From NCBI GenBank assembly GCA_002778195.1, contig PCDI01000008.1, positions 1,112,655-1,176,654 of the forward strand: a stretch of DNA of 64,000 nt, read 5' to 3'. Below, in pieces: positions 22,721-33,381 of this stretch. This DNA comes from Raffaelea ambrosiae. Its lineage: Eukaryota; Ascomycota; Sordariomycetes; Ophiostomatales; Ophiostomataceae. The notes below the pieces were generated by a model, which saw nothing but the letters and a program-made list of their open reading frames with translations, had not been told where the DNA came from and ran no database searches. A program made the position numbers and the translations under genes. How positions within the stretch are numbered: position 1 is the stretch's first letter; the number at the start of each line of letters is the position of its first letter.

Positions 22721-24233
22721 TCACAGCTTCGCCTTCTTCTTCTTCGCCCCGGCCTCCCTTGCGTCCGCCAGCCGGTGCCCAACAAAACTCTCAAACTCCT
22801 CGTCCATGACCTGCTTCTCCCGATCCGTCCGCCCCCACCACCCGTTCTTCGTCTGGGCGGGCGACAGCGCCGCCTCCTCTGCCCGCCACCACTGCTCCCT
22901 CAGCTCCTGCCCGATCCACGCCGCCGCCGCCTCCGCGCAGTCCCGCGGCCGCTCCATCGCCACCAGGTGGCCGGTCCCCTCCAGCACCACCTCCCGCACC
23001 CGGCCCTGCGCCGCGCCCCCGCTCCCGCCCACCCCCACGCCCGTCAGCTCCAGCTTCTCCTGCCGCAGCACCTCGGGCGACATCGGGCTCGTCCCGCCGA
23101 AAATGTACACCACCCCGGGCCGCACGTGCGGCAGCTGCTTCGTCGTGTTCAGCGGCTCCGGCCGGTACAGCTGGCCCGGCGCGCCCAGCCGCGCAATGCT
23201 CTCGTCCGAAATGTCGGGCACCCGCTCGCGCGCAAAGTACCGCCGGCCCGTCGCCGCGTCCACGCCCTGCCACAGCGGCCGCAGGTACGTAAACACCTCT
23301 TGGTGCTTGGTCGTCGTCAGCGTCACCGGCACTTCTTTGTCCCTCCTCGCTTCGCGCGTTTGGCTCTTCGCGTCTCTCGTTTGGTTTCTCCCTTCGCCCT
23401 TGGAGGCTCCAGTGTCTGGCTTCGCTCCGCTCGCTCCGCTCGCTGCGCTCGTCTCAGGGTACAGCTTCGTCGGCACCTCTCTCAGCCCATACTCCACCCA
23501 CAGATCCAGCACCCGCTTGTCCCATTTCTGGTAAAACGCACTCCGCCCAAACGACGCTGCCGCCGCCGCCCGCGACGGCCATAGATCCCGCCGCACCGCC
23601 GACAGCTCCAACGGCGTGAACCCAAACGCCGGGCCCAGCAGCCGGTGGTTCAGCACCGGGTCCAACAGAACGAGCGACGTCAGCAGCCGCGGGTGCATCA
23701 AGCTCAAATACGTCATAAGCGTGCCCCCAAAGGAGTGGCCCACCCCGACGAGTGGGCGCGGCATCTCTTTCCGGAACGTGTTGACCATCTGGAGCAGGTC
23801 GCGCGCGTGGTCATACCAAGACGCTGCAAGTGTTAGCTTCTCTCTCTCTCTCTCTGTCTCTCTGTCTGTCTGTCTGTCTCACTCATTTCCCCAACTTACG
23901 GTCATTCCCCAAGAGATCCTCGTTCAAGATCCCGCTCGCCCCCTGCCATGCCACGTCTGCGATCCAGATGCTCCGGATACGGAACCCCTGCGCTTCGGAC
24001 GCCGCCAGCAAATCGTCCCACAGCGGCTCGTACAGCTCCTTGACGAACCCGTTGGCGTGCGCGCCGATGATGGTGACGTCGCCGGGCTGCGGGTTGGGGT
24101 TGCTGCGCGGGATGTACTGTTTGGCGCAGAGCTGGAGCACGTCTTCCTGGCTGTGAGCGGTGGCGCGGGCATACTCGCGGATGTGCTGGCCGTCGAAGCG
24201 GTGTTCCTTGACGTGGAAGAGGTGTGCGGACAT
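22721..24233 (-). CDS. Alpha/beta hydrolase with C-terminal AKL (probable peroxisomal)
   Basis: Exons 24233-23900 and 23823-22721 on the minus strand give 478 residues. The 76-nt intron has a GTAAGT donor and GCTAACAC branch, and carries a (GA)n tract. The fold is recognised from GHSFGG with nucleophile Ser142, the oxyanion-side region HANGFVKELYEPLWDDL at about residues 59-75 and a late GTGHLVAMERP with the likely catalytic His397. It resembles the fungal family of peroxisomal esterase/lipase-like hydrolases that includes AKT2-type proteins. The chain ends KKKKAKL; AKL fits the type-1 peroxisomal targeting consensus and the preceding lysines favour it. A KGEGRNQTRDAKSQTREARRD-like charged insert is encoded at about 23340-23460. 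Substrate unknown: a fatty acyl ester or CoA ester is possible. Exon phases agree (N-D-P-S-W across the junction). Confidence 0.82.
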
Positions 24234-25665
24234 AGTGGTGGTGGTGGTGGGTGAGGAGGTTATCTCTTGGTAGCTGAAAGGCCGCGTCCTTGGATGTATC
24301 CGATGCCCGGTGCAGATATCCCCGTATATGGATCCTCCCTATTACCCAATTTATCCTCTATCGCAATGCTGATTTACCTCACACTCTGATCGTATCCAAA
24401 AAGAAACCAGGCCGACGCAAGACACAAGACGCAAGAGTAAGAGGAAATAGGGGAAGAAAAAGAAGAAGAAAAAGAAGAATGCAAGCGCAAAACAAAACAA
24501 AACCGCGAGGCAAGGGTCGTCTCACAGGGAAGGTCAATGGGACCAGGGAGATATATTATACAACCGTAGAGGCCGGGCCTTTCGGGTTCAATTCGGCACA
24601 CAACCCCAAAAAAGGAAGGCGGAGGTTTATTATGCTGCTCGGTAGTAGTCAGTTAATCCCTCGACCAAGGGACTGCCTGTCCCCCCAGCTTTGCTGTATT
24701 TTTGATAGTTTTGGTTTACCCCAGGGAAACAATGCCGAGGTACCGTTTCTTGTAGGGAGGAGAGCTGGAGTAAAAGCCAGAAAGACCGGCTCTGGGGAAG
24801 CCCCATTGGAAGCGGGGAGAACGAGCGTGTGTGTGGGCTTGCCAAGCTAGCCAAAGACGGGGTTGGAGCCAACCGGGCTAAAAAGAGGAGAGACATGCCG
24901 TGCCTCCCCTCCCCAGCTGCATGGCGCACCAAGCTCCTGTCGCACAGCGTCCTCTTGTCTCTCTGCACCTGTCACACTTGCTTCCGCGGTATTGCGCATC
25001 GAGACATTTTCGGATTCCGTATCTCGACAACAGTGACAGCCCGTGTTACCTGTGGTCCGTACACCAGCAAACAGCCACCAACAAGCAACTGTGTGTGTGT
25101 GTGTGTGTGTGTCAGTCGAATTGACGATAAAAACTCTCCGATGTGTTTCCCACAGGTTCCCCAGCATGTCTGGCGTTGTCCTGGAGCCTGTTGTTCCCCT
25201 ACATACCGGTGTCGTGCCAGTGCAAGGATACTCCTGCGCGGTGCTTCGTTGGGATGTCCCTGTAAGACATGTCAGTCTTGACATGTTCAACAAGTGAGCT
25301 GCACAAGACCAAGCAAATATACAATAACAGATTATCATAAGACGGCATCCAACTAACTGTCCAGGAGTTCGGTCGACTCCAAATGCTTTCCGTGATACTG
25401 GAGGGACAAACCAGCCCACTCAACCCAATGGTAGATTAAAAACAACAGGAAAACATATCCGTGACAGTTCAAATAGCACACAAAAAAAGCCAAGATAGAG
25501 CTCCAAAAAAGAAAGGGGGGATATATCAAATGCGGAAATGAAAAGAAAAAAAAATCCCATGCAAACCAATGCTCCCGTAACCACCCCAATAAGCACGCTT
25601 CTAAATCGGATCAACCCAACATCTACCGAACAAACTCCACTGTTCCTGTACCTCTTCCACTTTCA
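24234..25665. other. Intergenic region upstream of the hydrolase
   Basis: 1.4 kb between the hydrolase start and the end of the potassium-channel gene. It contains a short (GGT) run directly 5' of the hydrolase ATG, an (AAGAAG) tract near 24460 and a (GT)9 run near 25092-25110. No supported gene. Confidence 0.45.
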
Positions 25666-28600
25666 CTATTCAGCATGCGGCTCCTCTTGGATTGAATGCG
25701 TGTGCCGGAGTACCGGCGCCGTTGCTCCGTCCCATCCGGGCGACGACCATCCCACGCTACGCCGCTGCCGGGATTCCTCGTCCGCCTGTTGCATCAGCCG
25801 TAATTCCGACTGCAGCCGCCTCATCAGCTTGTCCAGAATCCACTCCGCCTCTTCCTGGCTGCCCATCAGCGGGCTGCGCGCACCCACCCAGCTCCATTGC
25901 ACGTGCGACCCCACATGGTATGACGGAGTGCGCTGCAGCGACGTTGATGACGAAGTGCCGGCCAAGGTCGATGGACTGATCGATGTCCCCGGCGTCGCCG
26001 GCGTCCCTGGTGTGATCGTGTCCACCGACCCATGTTTACTACCGGACAACCCCGCCGTCGGCCCATGACTGTCCCCAGGCACCTTCAGCTGTGCCTTGCG
26101 GTGGTTCTGGGCACTGCTCTCATCCTCGCCGATCAGCTTCAGGTACCATGCCCACTCCTGGAACGTGTACTTGCGTGGCGGCGTGTGCCGCAAATGCTCC
26201 GTGACGCGCGCAATCTCGTCCATCAACAGGCAGTGGTACTCGGTTCGCGTCGGCGGTAGCTTGTCAGGTAAGTCCACACGTGCCCGGGACATGGCGCCTG
26301 ACGAGCCAATCTTGTAGGGCGCCGTGGCTGGATTGGTGTCAAAGTCGTTCCTTTTGTTGTTGTGATGGTGATGGTGCCGGCGACTGGTATTTGACATGCC
26401 GCTGTTGACTGACATCGCAGTGGCTGTACGCGAGGTTTGAGGCAGCTGGTAATCAGAGTACATGCTTCCCGAGTCGTCGAGTGAAACTGCTGACGGCCGT
26501 GACTGTATCTGATAGCCAGCCGGAGCTGGAGCAACAGAAGACGGCCGACTTGCAGCAGCATCCGGTGCACCTGTAGTAGAAGCAACACCTGCCACCCCAG
26601 CAGCAGCAGAAGCTCCGACGGTGACCGCTTCTTGGCCGGAGACGCCTCCTGATTGCTGAGCTAAGTCCTTTTTGTTCGTCGCTGCGGTGCTGTCCATAGA
26701 GCTGCCCTCGGCGTCACCGTTTGCGTTGTCCTTCTCATTAAACTCGCCCGTTTCTGCTTCGGAACCAGATGGCGGTGACGACTCAGCCATGTTTTCGTTG
26801 CTGCCTGCCCTTTGCTGTACGGTGTCCTCATCGCCGTCGAAGTCTTCGTCAGCTTCACCGCTGGTTCCTGCATCCCCACAATCATCACTGCCATCGTTAC
26901 CATCAATGATATCGCTGCCATCCTCACTACTATCATCATCCTGATCGTCATCTGCGTCTGCATTCTCGGCCTCCCTGGCTTGTTCGACTTCGTTTACGGC
27001 TTCGTCGGCCTCTTCCTCTTCTTCAGCCTCTTCCTCTTCCTGGTTCTGCTCTCGCTCTTGGTCGGGGATTTGTGCGGCGCCCAAGAGACCGGGAGGGGCT
27101 TCTTCGGCATCGAAATCTTGGAAGATCGCGCCGCATGTTAGATGACGCATCACTTCCTTGAAGTCTTTTTCGAGTCCCTTCTCTCCGGGAAGAATAGTGA
27201 TACGACCGACAGCATTAGTAGCGTCACTGATGGCCTTGGCGACGGTGTCGCCGGCGTCGGAAATCAAAACGGTCGTAGTGGGAAGTGCCATCAACGACCA
27301 GAACACAAAAAACGATTTGCCAGCGTTGGAGATGGGTGTCATGTCTCCATAACCCATAGTAGTCAGACTGACAAAAGCCAGGTAGAAACCACCGAAATAG
27401 TTCCAGTCCTGGTAGTCCTTCTCACACACCTGAAAAATGTAGGCACCCAGCAGCCACAGCACCAGCCAGACGCCACCAGAAGTGGCCATAGCCTGCCAGC
27501 GTCGTCTTCGGGCTGAGACTTGTTGAATCTTGCGCATAATGTTGAATTCTTCTTCGCGGCGCTGCAGCTCCGTCATGCCTTTGGCATTGCGTGGCAAGGT
27601 GGGAAATCCATTGCTGCTGACTTCGCCGTCGCCGTCTCCGGCACTGATCTGTCCATCTTGCTCATTTTGAATGGGCTGCAGTATGTCGTCCTTGCCGGTC
27701 TTGGCAATTTTTGCAAGAAACTTGCGGCGGTTCTTCTCTGTCATGCGCTCGCTCAGGCGGGTGGCCCCGCGCTCAAGGGCCAAACTACGGATCGAGCCGA
27801 TCACCAGACCTAGACTGATGATACCGATGAGAGCATATGGAAAGAGTAGGGCGCGCCCGAGGTTGGTTTCAGCCGCAAAGTCACCGAACCCAACGGTAAA
27901 CAGGGTGACGTCGGCCCAGTAGACGCCGTCTAAAAAGGCCCAGCCCTCAATCTCAGAGAAGACGACAGCACCAACTAGCAAATACATAAGGAACATAATG
28001 GTCTGCAGCATGAGGGTGCGTTGGCTGTTGGTGAGCTGGAAGTCCTTAGGATAGTGACCGTTCCAGGCGCCCATGAACGTGACGACCATCATCGACGCAA
28101 CGAACATGTACAGAACCGCCGAGTAGATGGCGTAGTAGAACGCCTGTGACCACACCATATGCGCCTCTTTCGAAATGCCATGCTGGAGGGGTCCGGCCGC
28201 GGTGGCTGTGAGAGCAATAAGCGTGAAAGAGGAGATGTACCTGGGCCATTTAGTATGAGCAGACGGGCCGAAGAGGAATACATTCAAATCACAGAAGGAA
28301 ATGCACGTACCATCCAGTCATGGTCATAGGCTGTGCAATGGAAAATCGGATACGGCGGGTCATGTTGAGCAGCAGAAACATGTTGGCAGCAATGGCGATG
28401 GCCAGCTGAACGGCATTGATGGTAGTCAGCCAAACCGGATCGTCAATGAAGTGAGCGTTCTCTATCGTCTCGCCCTCGAGGATCTCCTGGCGCCACGGCC
28501 GCACCAGCGCACAGATACTGAATGCCGAGGCCACAGGGCCTAGTGTGCCGGCGGCCATGGGAAAAGCGGATGCGGCAAACCACCACCGGCTAGGCAGCAG

Positions 28601-28930
28601 ATTGGGATTATAGTCATCGTCTGCGTCGAAGGCGGCGGTGGAGCTATCGGGATGCTCAAACAGACTGCTGAAGCGGCGGTTTAGGCTGTAGCTGCGGCGT
28701 GGGCTGTTCATCGACGCCGCGCCCGACGAGTTTGATCGGCTGCTGAGGCGACGACGCAGGCTGTGCCTGGTGTAGGGCGATGGCGAGCTCTCGGCGCCAC
28801 TGGCATTTTCGTTGCCGGCGGTGCCGAGCGACTGGCGGCCGCGGACAACTGTCTTTTCAGAGACGCCATTGGCGGCCTGGTCGAGCTCGATGGCGCTCTG
28901 GCCACCCGGCTCGCCGGCCGCATTGTTCAT
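25666..28930 (-). CDS. TOK1: TOK-type outward-rectifier two-pore potassium channel
   Basis: Exons 28930-28311 and 28240-25666 on the minus strand give 1064 residues; the 70-nt intron splits a Trp codon (G-W-Y-I). TOK channels are fungal plasma-membrane K+ channels with eight membrane segments and two pore loops. Two selectivity filters are visible: TVGFGD at residues 322-327 and TMGYGD at 501-506. Hydrophobic segments precede pore 1 (from the FAASAFPMAAGTLGPVASAF block onward, four before P1), and one lies on each side of each pore. The linker between pores is basic (LERGATRLSERMTEKNRRKF). After the last segment comes a cytosolic tail of about 500 residues with a long Glu/Asp run near 595-665, an Ala/Ser/Pro-rich middle, a HHHHHHNN stretch and a C-terminal region ending QEEPHAE. 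Known TOK proteins are usually nearer 700 residues, so the tail is an extension. Very confident on the channel. Confidence 0.93.
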
Positions 28931-30537
28931 TCTGGGAGGAGATCACAGAAAGAAAAAATAGCTCTTCTGTGACCAGAGGTGCAGACGGGGCCGCCTGTCA
29001 GCAAGTCGTCAGATAATAACAGAGAGGGAAAAAAAAAGAGGGATGCCGCGGTTGTTGTTCCATTCGAGAGTCTGAGGTGTCTTTGTTTTGGCTTTTTCGT
29101 ATGTTTGTTTGCCGCCTGACGTTGTTCTCGGGCAAGCAAGTTGGTCGATGCAGCCGAGCGCCGAGAGCTGGTCTTACCGGTCTTATGGGGGCCGAAAGGT
29201 CAGCAAGAGAGGCATCTCTGTGCTTCCGTCAAACGGATTTGCAGGTCTCTCGACTCCTCTGGTCGAGCCCGTTGTCCTCGACCTCTGCAGCGCAAGGTCC
29301 AGACCGGTATCAAAAAGCGCGCAGTCTAGAACCTGGGACGCTGTTCGTAACTGGCACAAAAATAATGACACTGCATCAGCCAGGCTTCTGAGCCAAGCAG
29401 TCGACCCAGGTGGTCACAGGGATCTGGCCAGACGCAGTGGCCGCAACAAGTAATAAATGCGGGTGCAGGCACGCGCTAATAGACCCAGCCGAATCACAGC
29501 GGAGGAGAAGAGAAGACACAGAAACGTCGCACAGGCTAAGCAAGCGATAAGGCGACGGATCCAGCCTTTGCGGCCAAGGAGGAAAGAGGAAATACTATGT
29601 ATTGTCTCTGCGAGTGCTTTGCGTGTTGTGCTTTTTTTGTCGGCCTGGGGCAAAGACGTGAAAGAATGCTGCTAGCCTTTTCTAGCTAACACACCGGACC
29701 AAGGAAAACACCACTCCCCCTCTTATTCGCAGGCCGAGCCGTTCGGGCTCAGCAACTACTCGTATGCGCTGACTGGATAAGTGGTGCAGGCCCTGGACAG
29801 GCTGCTTTGTCTGCCTCTGTTGCGGCTTTTTCGTACGGCGTAGGCCCTAATGGATTGAATGTCTGGGGAAGCGGTGCAGTTTTTAGCGTCGATGGTGGCG
29901 AACTGGCGGGTAGCAATGTGCATGCTTTCTCGTATGCGTCGTGCGATTCTTGTGCGAGACAGTGGTTCGTCCGTATCTTTTGGCAGCGGATGGCACGATG
30001 TTGTGCCTCCTATCTCACGCAGATTGATGGAGGAGAGGAGGCGCTTCTTTGGACACGGCAGAAAATGAAATTACTTGGTTATTTTTGACGCCATCTGCAC
30101 CACAGATCGCTCTTTCCATCCAATGCCTCTACCATGCACGTGGAGTGAAGCTTGTTGTGGAAGGCGCGCTGGGCGGCACTGGCAGAAAGTCGGTTTACAG
30201 CGCCTTCCCTGTTTGCTTGCAAACTCCAGATACTAACTAACTACTTAGATGACAATGGCTGGATGGTCCGTGCTGAGGGCCGACACCCTCCAAACGCCGA
30301 CAAAGCCGCCCCATTTGTTCTGTTTGTGCTGGCAATAGTTAGTCAGCGCATTCTGTGCCTTTGACTCTGCTGCCACAACAGACGCCCATCACGAACTTTC
30401 CACGTTCTCTGAGTGGCAGCCTTCCAGCGTGCAAGCAGGCTGTGTCATACGATCTCGCCAGTCGTCTTTGTTTCTGCGAGCATGTCCTCCAGCAAACAAC
30501 GCGCCAAGAATTGCCCCGCAGCGTAGCCCAAACGGCC
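28931..30537. other. Intergenic region
   Basis: 1.6 kb between the channel start and the next plus-strand gene. It contains one TACTATGTA at 29593-29601. No frame looks coding: the longest are about 120 codons without domains. Confidence 0.45.
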
Positions 30538-32077
30538 ATGTTGCCAAGTGCCGGCCGCCATGGGCTTCGATCCACGCTCTGGCAGGGCACCAGCCGCCGG
30601 TTGCTACCGCGTGCCAAGCGCGCATCGATCTGGGTGAGCTTGTCGTGTGCGCGGAGGACCTTTATTGCCGGCCCGGCCCGTGCTGAGCACATCTCCGTCC
30701 CCTGCGCATCATCCGGCAATATTACCTTGAGGTGGGTGCCTATCAGCTTCAATTTACTAAAAGCTTCTTTTTTTTTTTCCTTTGCTGTTCACTATGAGTT
30801 TGCTCTTTGGCTAGCCTGCTTGTTTCCTTATTTTCCCGGCTCTGCTGTCGGCTCTCTTGTTTCCAGTCCCCTGCTGACAGTGCATCTACAGTCTCTACAA
30901 TGTGAGAGACCACTCGCCCACCACACCACTTCTCCTGTATCTTCCCCCCTTTCCACAGCCTGTGATGGCACCAGGAGGAGGAGCAGAAACTCTGCAGAAG
31001 GAGAGTGGTGAGACTGACTGGTTCCCCCCTCCACCACCCCCTTCGTTCCTTCTTGACCAGCCCTTTCCTGTGGCAGCCATCCATTACCGTTGGCAACCTC
31101 CTTTGGCAACGAGAGATGGCACGGATACAATATCGCTTTGCTGGCCAACCCCCTTGCACGACGTCCTCTTTGCCTACGACTGGATCAAGACCAATCTAGC
31201 ACCACCATTGTCGGCGTCTCCAGCTGTCGCCGGTCATCATTACCACAAGCGCCGGGATTTCTACGTCTTCGGCTCGTATCTAAGTGCCGGCTTGGCCACG
31301 TCCCTGGCCCTGACGGAATCACATCAGCGGGAGCGTCTGTCTGTCCGTGGCGTGGCGGCTTACAACGGCATCTACAACTGGATTGCCTTTGTGGGCAAGA
31401 AGAACGACATCGAGACGAGTGCGGTGGCCGCCATGCGGCTGCCGCCTCTGCCACAGCTCTTTTCTGCCCCCTCTGACATGTTTGACGCCTTTGCCAGCCC
31501 CAGTCTCATGTTTCGGACGGCCGGCCACCTGCTTCCTCCGCTCGACTTCGAATGCGGGCAGTCCCAAGACGATGAGAGCGGCCATGGAAAGACAACCATC
31601 GAGACCATTCTCACCACGCGCAAGGCGTACCTAGGCTTCCCGCCCCTGCAGTCGACCCTGGTCATCCCCCAGGCGCTGTTTCTGCACAAGTCCCCACCGC
31701 CGCCACCTCCACCAGATGCCAAGCCACACAAGCCCAAAGAGCCAAAGGAAACATGGGCGAGGTCAGCCAGGCCCAAGAAAATCCCAGAAGCTACGAGCGA
31801 GAACAACTCGTATGCCATGCAGGCCCAGGAGCTGTCACTGCTCATGCGGCGCAGCATCGAAAGAGCGGCGGCCCGGGAGCTTCGAGGCACTATGCTGGAG
31901 GACGGCATCGACACGGTCGTCGAAACGGACCAGCGCTCTACCGAGGCCGAGAACCGGGTGCGCACGTTTGCCGTGGGTGACGGCGAGGAACAAGTAGACT
32001 TTGAGTTGGACCAGCTGGGTCAAAACGTGGTGCTCGATTGGCTCCACGAGCAGATGGACCGCGCAAATGAGAGATGA
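30538..32077 (+). CDS. Alpha/beta-hydrolase-like protein, function unknown
   Basis: Model: exons 30538-30731 and 30892-32077, 459 residues. The 160-nt intron (GTGGGT donor, TGCTGAC branch, CTACAG acceptor) joins GNITL to SLYNVRDHSPTTPLLLYLPP, a natural start of a hydrolase beta-sheet followed by a proline loop. A VFGSYLSAGLATSLAL block (Ser196) looks like a nucleophile elbow but has Tyr where GxSxG has its first Gly, so activity is doubtful. LPPPLDFEC-type loops, a PPPPPP linker and a charged C-terminal part (RSIERAAARELRGTMLEDG) follow. The ATG at 30538 is the only one in the first exon frame; an additional upstream exon is possible, so the N-terminus is uncertain. It converges on the Cys-rich membrane-protein gene 278 bp away. 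I recognise the fold type, not the family. Confidence 0.6.
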
Positions 32078-32134
32078 TGACCATATTCCCAGACGACCAC
32101 ATAAAATTAATATGTATTAACTATATCATTATGC

Positions 32135-32140
32135 AATAAA
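32135..32140 (+). terminator. AATAAA polyadenylation signal
   Basis: AATAAA sits 58 bp after the stop of the hydrolase-like gene in A/T-rich sequence (ATAAAATTAATATG), suited to 3' end formation. Confidence 0.5.
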
Positions 32141-32355
32141 AAACTAAGACACGCATAAAAGAGAGCATAGAACATGATACCTTTTTGTTTGAGCCCCATT
32201 TTGGGCGAAACGCTCACATAGGTCTCCTTGGCAATTTCACAGTCGATTCAACACCCAGACGCACAATCCTAATCAAACGCAGGAAAGCCAGTATCTTCCT
32301 CCTCATCACCGTTGCCATCATAGCGTCCACTGGCAGTGCCATTCCACCCAGACCC

Positions 32356-33381
32356 TCAATTATATGCTCGCATTGGAGGAGGCGGTGACGGTACTTGGCC
32401 CATCTCTCGGTGGGTGAACTGACCACTGTCATCCATGTTGGCCAGAACGGGGCCGCGGCCTTGCCGTGCCATCTGCTCGCCTAAGGCCGTGCCGTTCAGT
32501 GCCAGCCCGGTCGGCATCCGCCCAGATCCACTGTCTGTGTGGCCGGTCCGTCTCTTCCACCAGAAGATGCCCATGAGAATGAGCAGCACGGGCACGCCCA
32601 CTCCGATACCGACTCCCAGGCCCACACTATTGACTGCGTGTTTGTCTGGGGACGGTGATGTTGCCGGTGTTTTCGATGGTGTGCTGGTCGATACTGTGCT
32701 GGCCGATGGCGTGCTGGTTGATCGCGTGCTGTTCGATTGCGTGCTGTTCCATCGCATGCTGTTCGATCGCATGCTGTTCGGTCGCGTGCGGTATGTCAGC
32801 GTGGTCGGTGTAGATGGACGAGAGGACGACGGCGTCACCCTGGTAGACGTCGCCGTCGCCACACCCACAACTGTCTGCGCCTTGCCGTCATTGACTACAA
32901 AGCTGCCAGAGGTATCGTTGCCTTGGTCTCCCCCCCCCTCTTCGCAGCTGCACGTCCCCGCTGCGTAATCGCCCGCACAGCAAAACCGGTTGTTTCCGCA
33001 GGCGACCATGTCGCCGTCGTCGTTGTCGCCGCCGATGCAAAAGTCGCCGCAGACCTGGCTGTTCCATTCCGGGTTGGTGCACATGGCGCGGGCAGCGGCT
33101 CCGAGCGTGAGGTTCGAGTAGCTGTCCGTCGGCGTGGTGACGACGCACATGGCGTTGCTGAAGCACGTCCAGCCGGCGGCGCAGCAGCTGGTGATGTAGG
33201 CGGTGGAATCACAGGGGTAGAAGCCAGGGGCGAGCTGGCCGCTGGGGTCGTAGCAGGGGGCATCTTTGGAAGCGGTGGTGGGCTGGGTCTGGAGGAGGAG
33301 GAAGACGACGAGGGAAAAAAGAGAGACGAAGGAAAAAGATAGCCAGCGCGAAGGCTGGGGTTGTTGTGTACAGAACTTCAT
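32356..33381 (-). CDS. Secreted-type Cys-rich single-pass membrane protein
   Basis: Intronless, 341 residues. The N-terminus has a signal peptide (hydrophobic core about residues 14-31, cleavage probable near TTASK). An extracellular region of about 110 residues has some 18 cysteines (CYDPSGQ, CDSTAYITSCCAAGWTC, CGDFCIGGDND, CGNNRFCCAGDY, CSCEE), a pattern seen in many fungal surface proteins with a CC-GxxC type knot. A Ser/Thr-rich stalk follows, built of seven five-residue units encoded by a 15-bp repeat. One transmembrane helix spans about residues 253-275 (VGLGVGIGVGVPVLLILMGI) followed by WWKRR and a short cytosolic tail ending in Pro-rich sequence. The architecture resembles WSC/Mid2-type wall sensors, but I see no named domain and claim no function. 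Confidence 0.75.
   Translation of the reverse strand: MKFCTQQPQPSRWLSFSFVSLFSLVVFLLLQTQPTTASKDAPCYDPSGQLAPGFYPCDSTAYITSCCAAGWTCFSNAMCVVTTPTDSYSNLTLGAAARAMCTNPEWNSQVCGDFCIGGDNDDGDMVACGNNRFCCAGDYAAGTCSCEEGGGDQGNDTSGSFVVNDGKAQTVVGVATATSTRVTPSSSRPSTPTTLTYRTRPNSMRSNSMRWNSTQSNSTRSTSTPSASTVSTSTPSKTPATSPSPDKHAVNSVGLGVGIGVGVPVLLILMGIFWWKRRTGHTDSGSGRMPTGLALNGTALGEQMARQGRGPVLANMDDSGQFTHREMGQVPSPPPPMRAYN
32681..32785 (-). repeat. 15-bp coding minisatellite (stalk of the Cys-rich protein)
   Basis: Seven tandem 15-bp units, GTGCTGTTCGATTGC-like on the plus strand, each encoding five residues of the NS(T/M)(R/Q) and STSTP type on the minus strand. The first-encoded units are the most alike. Confidence 0.85.

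Noticed and set aside
22721..24233. Hydrolase taken as part of a toxin or secondary-metabolite cluster
   Set aside because: Some relatives belong to such clusters, but no polyketide synthase, NRPS, P450 or transporter gene of a cluster lies nearby.
24588..24612. tRNA T-arm-like GGGTTCAATTC
   Set aside because: No matching acceptor stem, D-arm or anticodon arm can be drawn around it.
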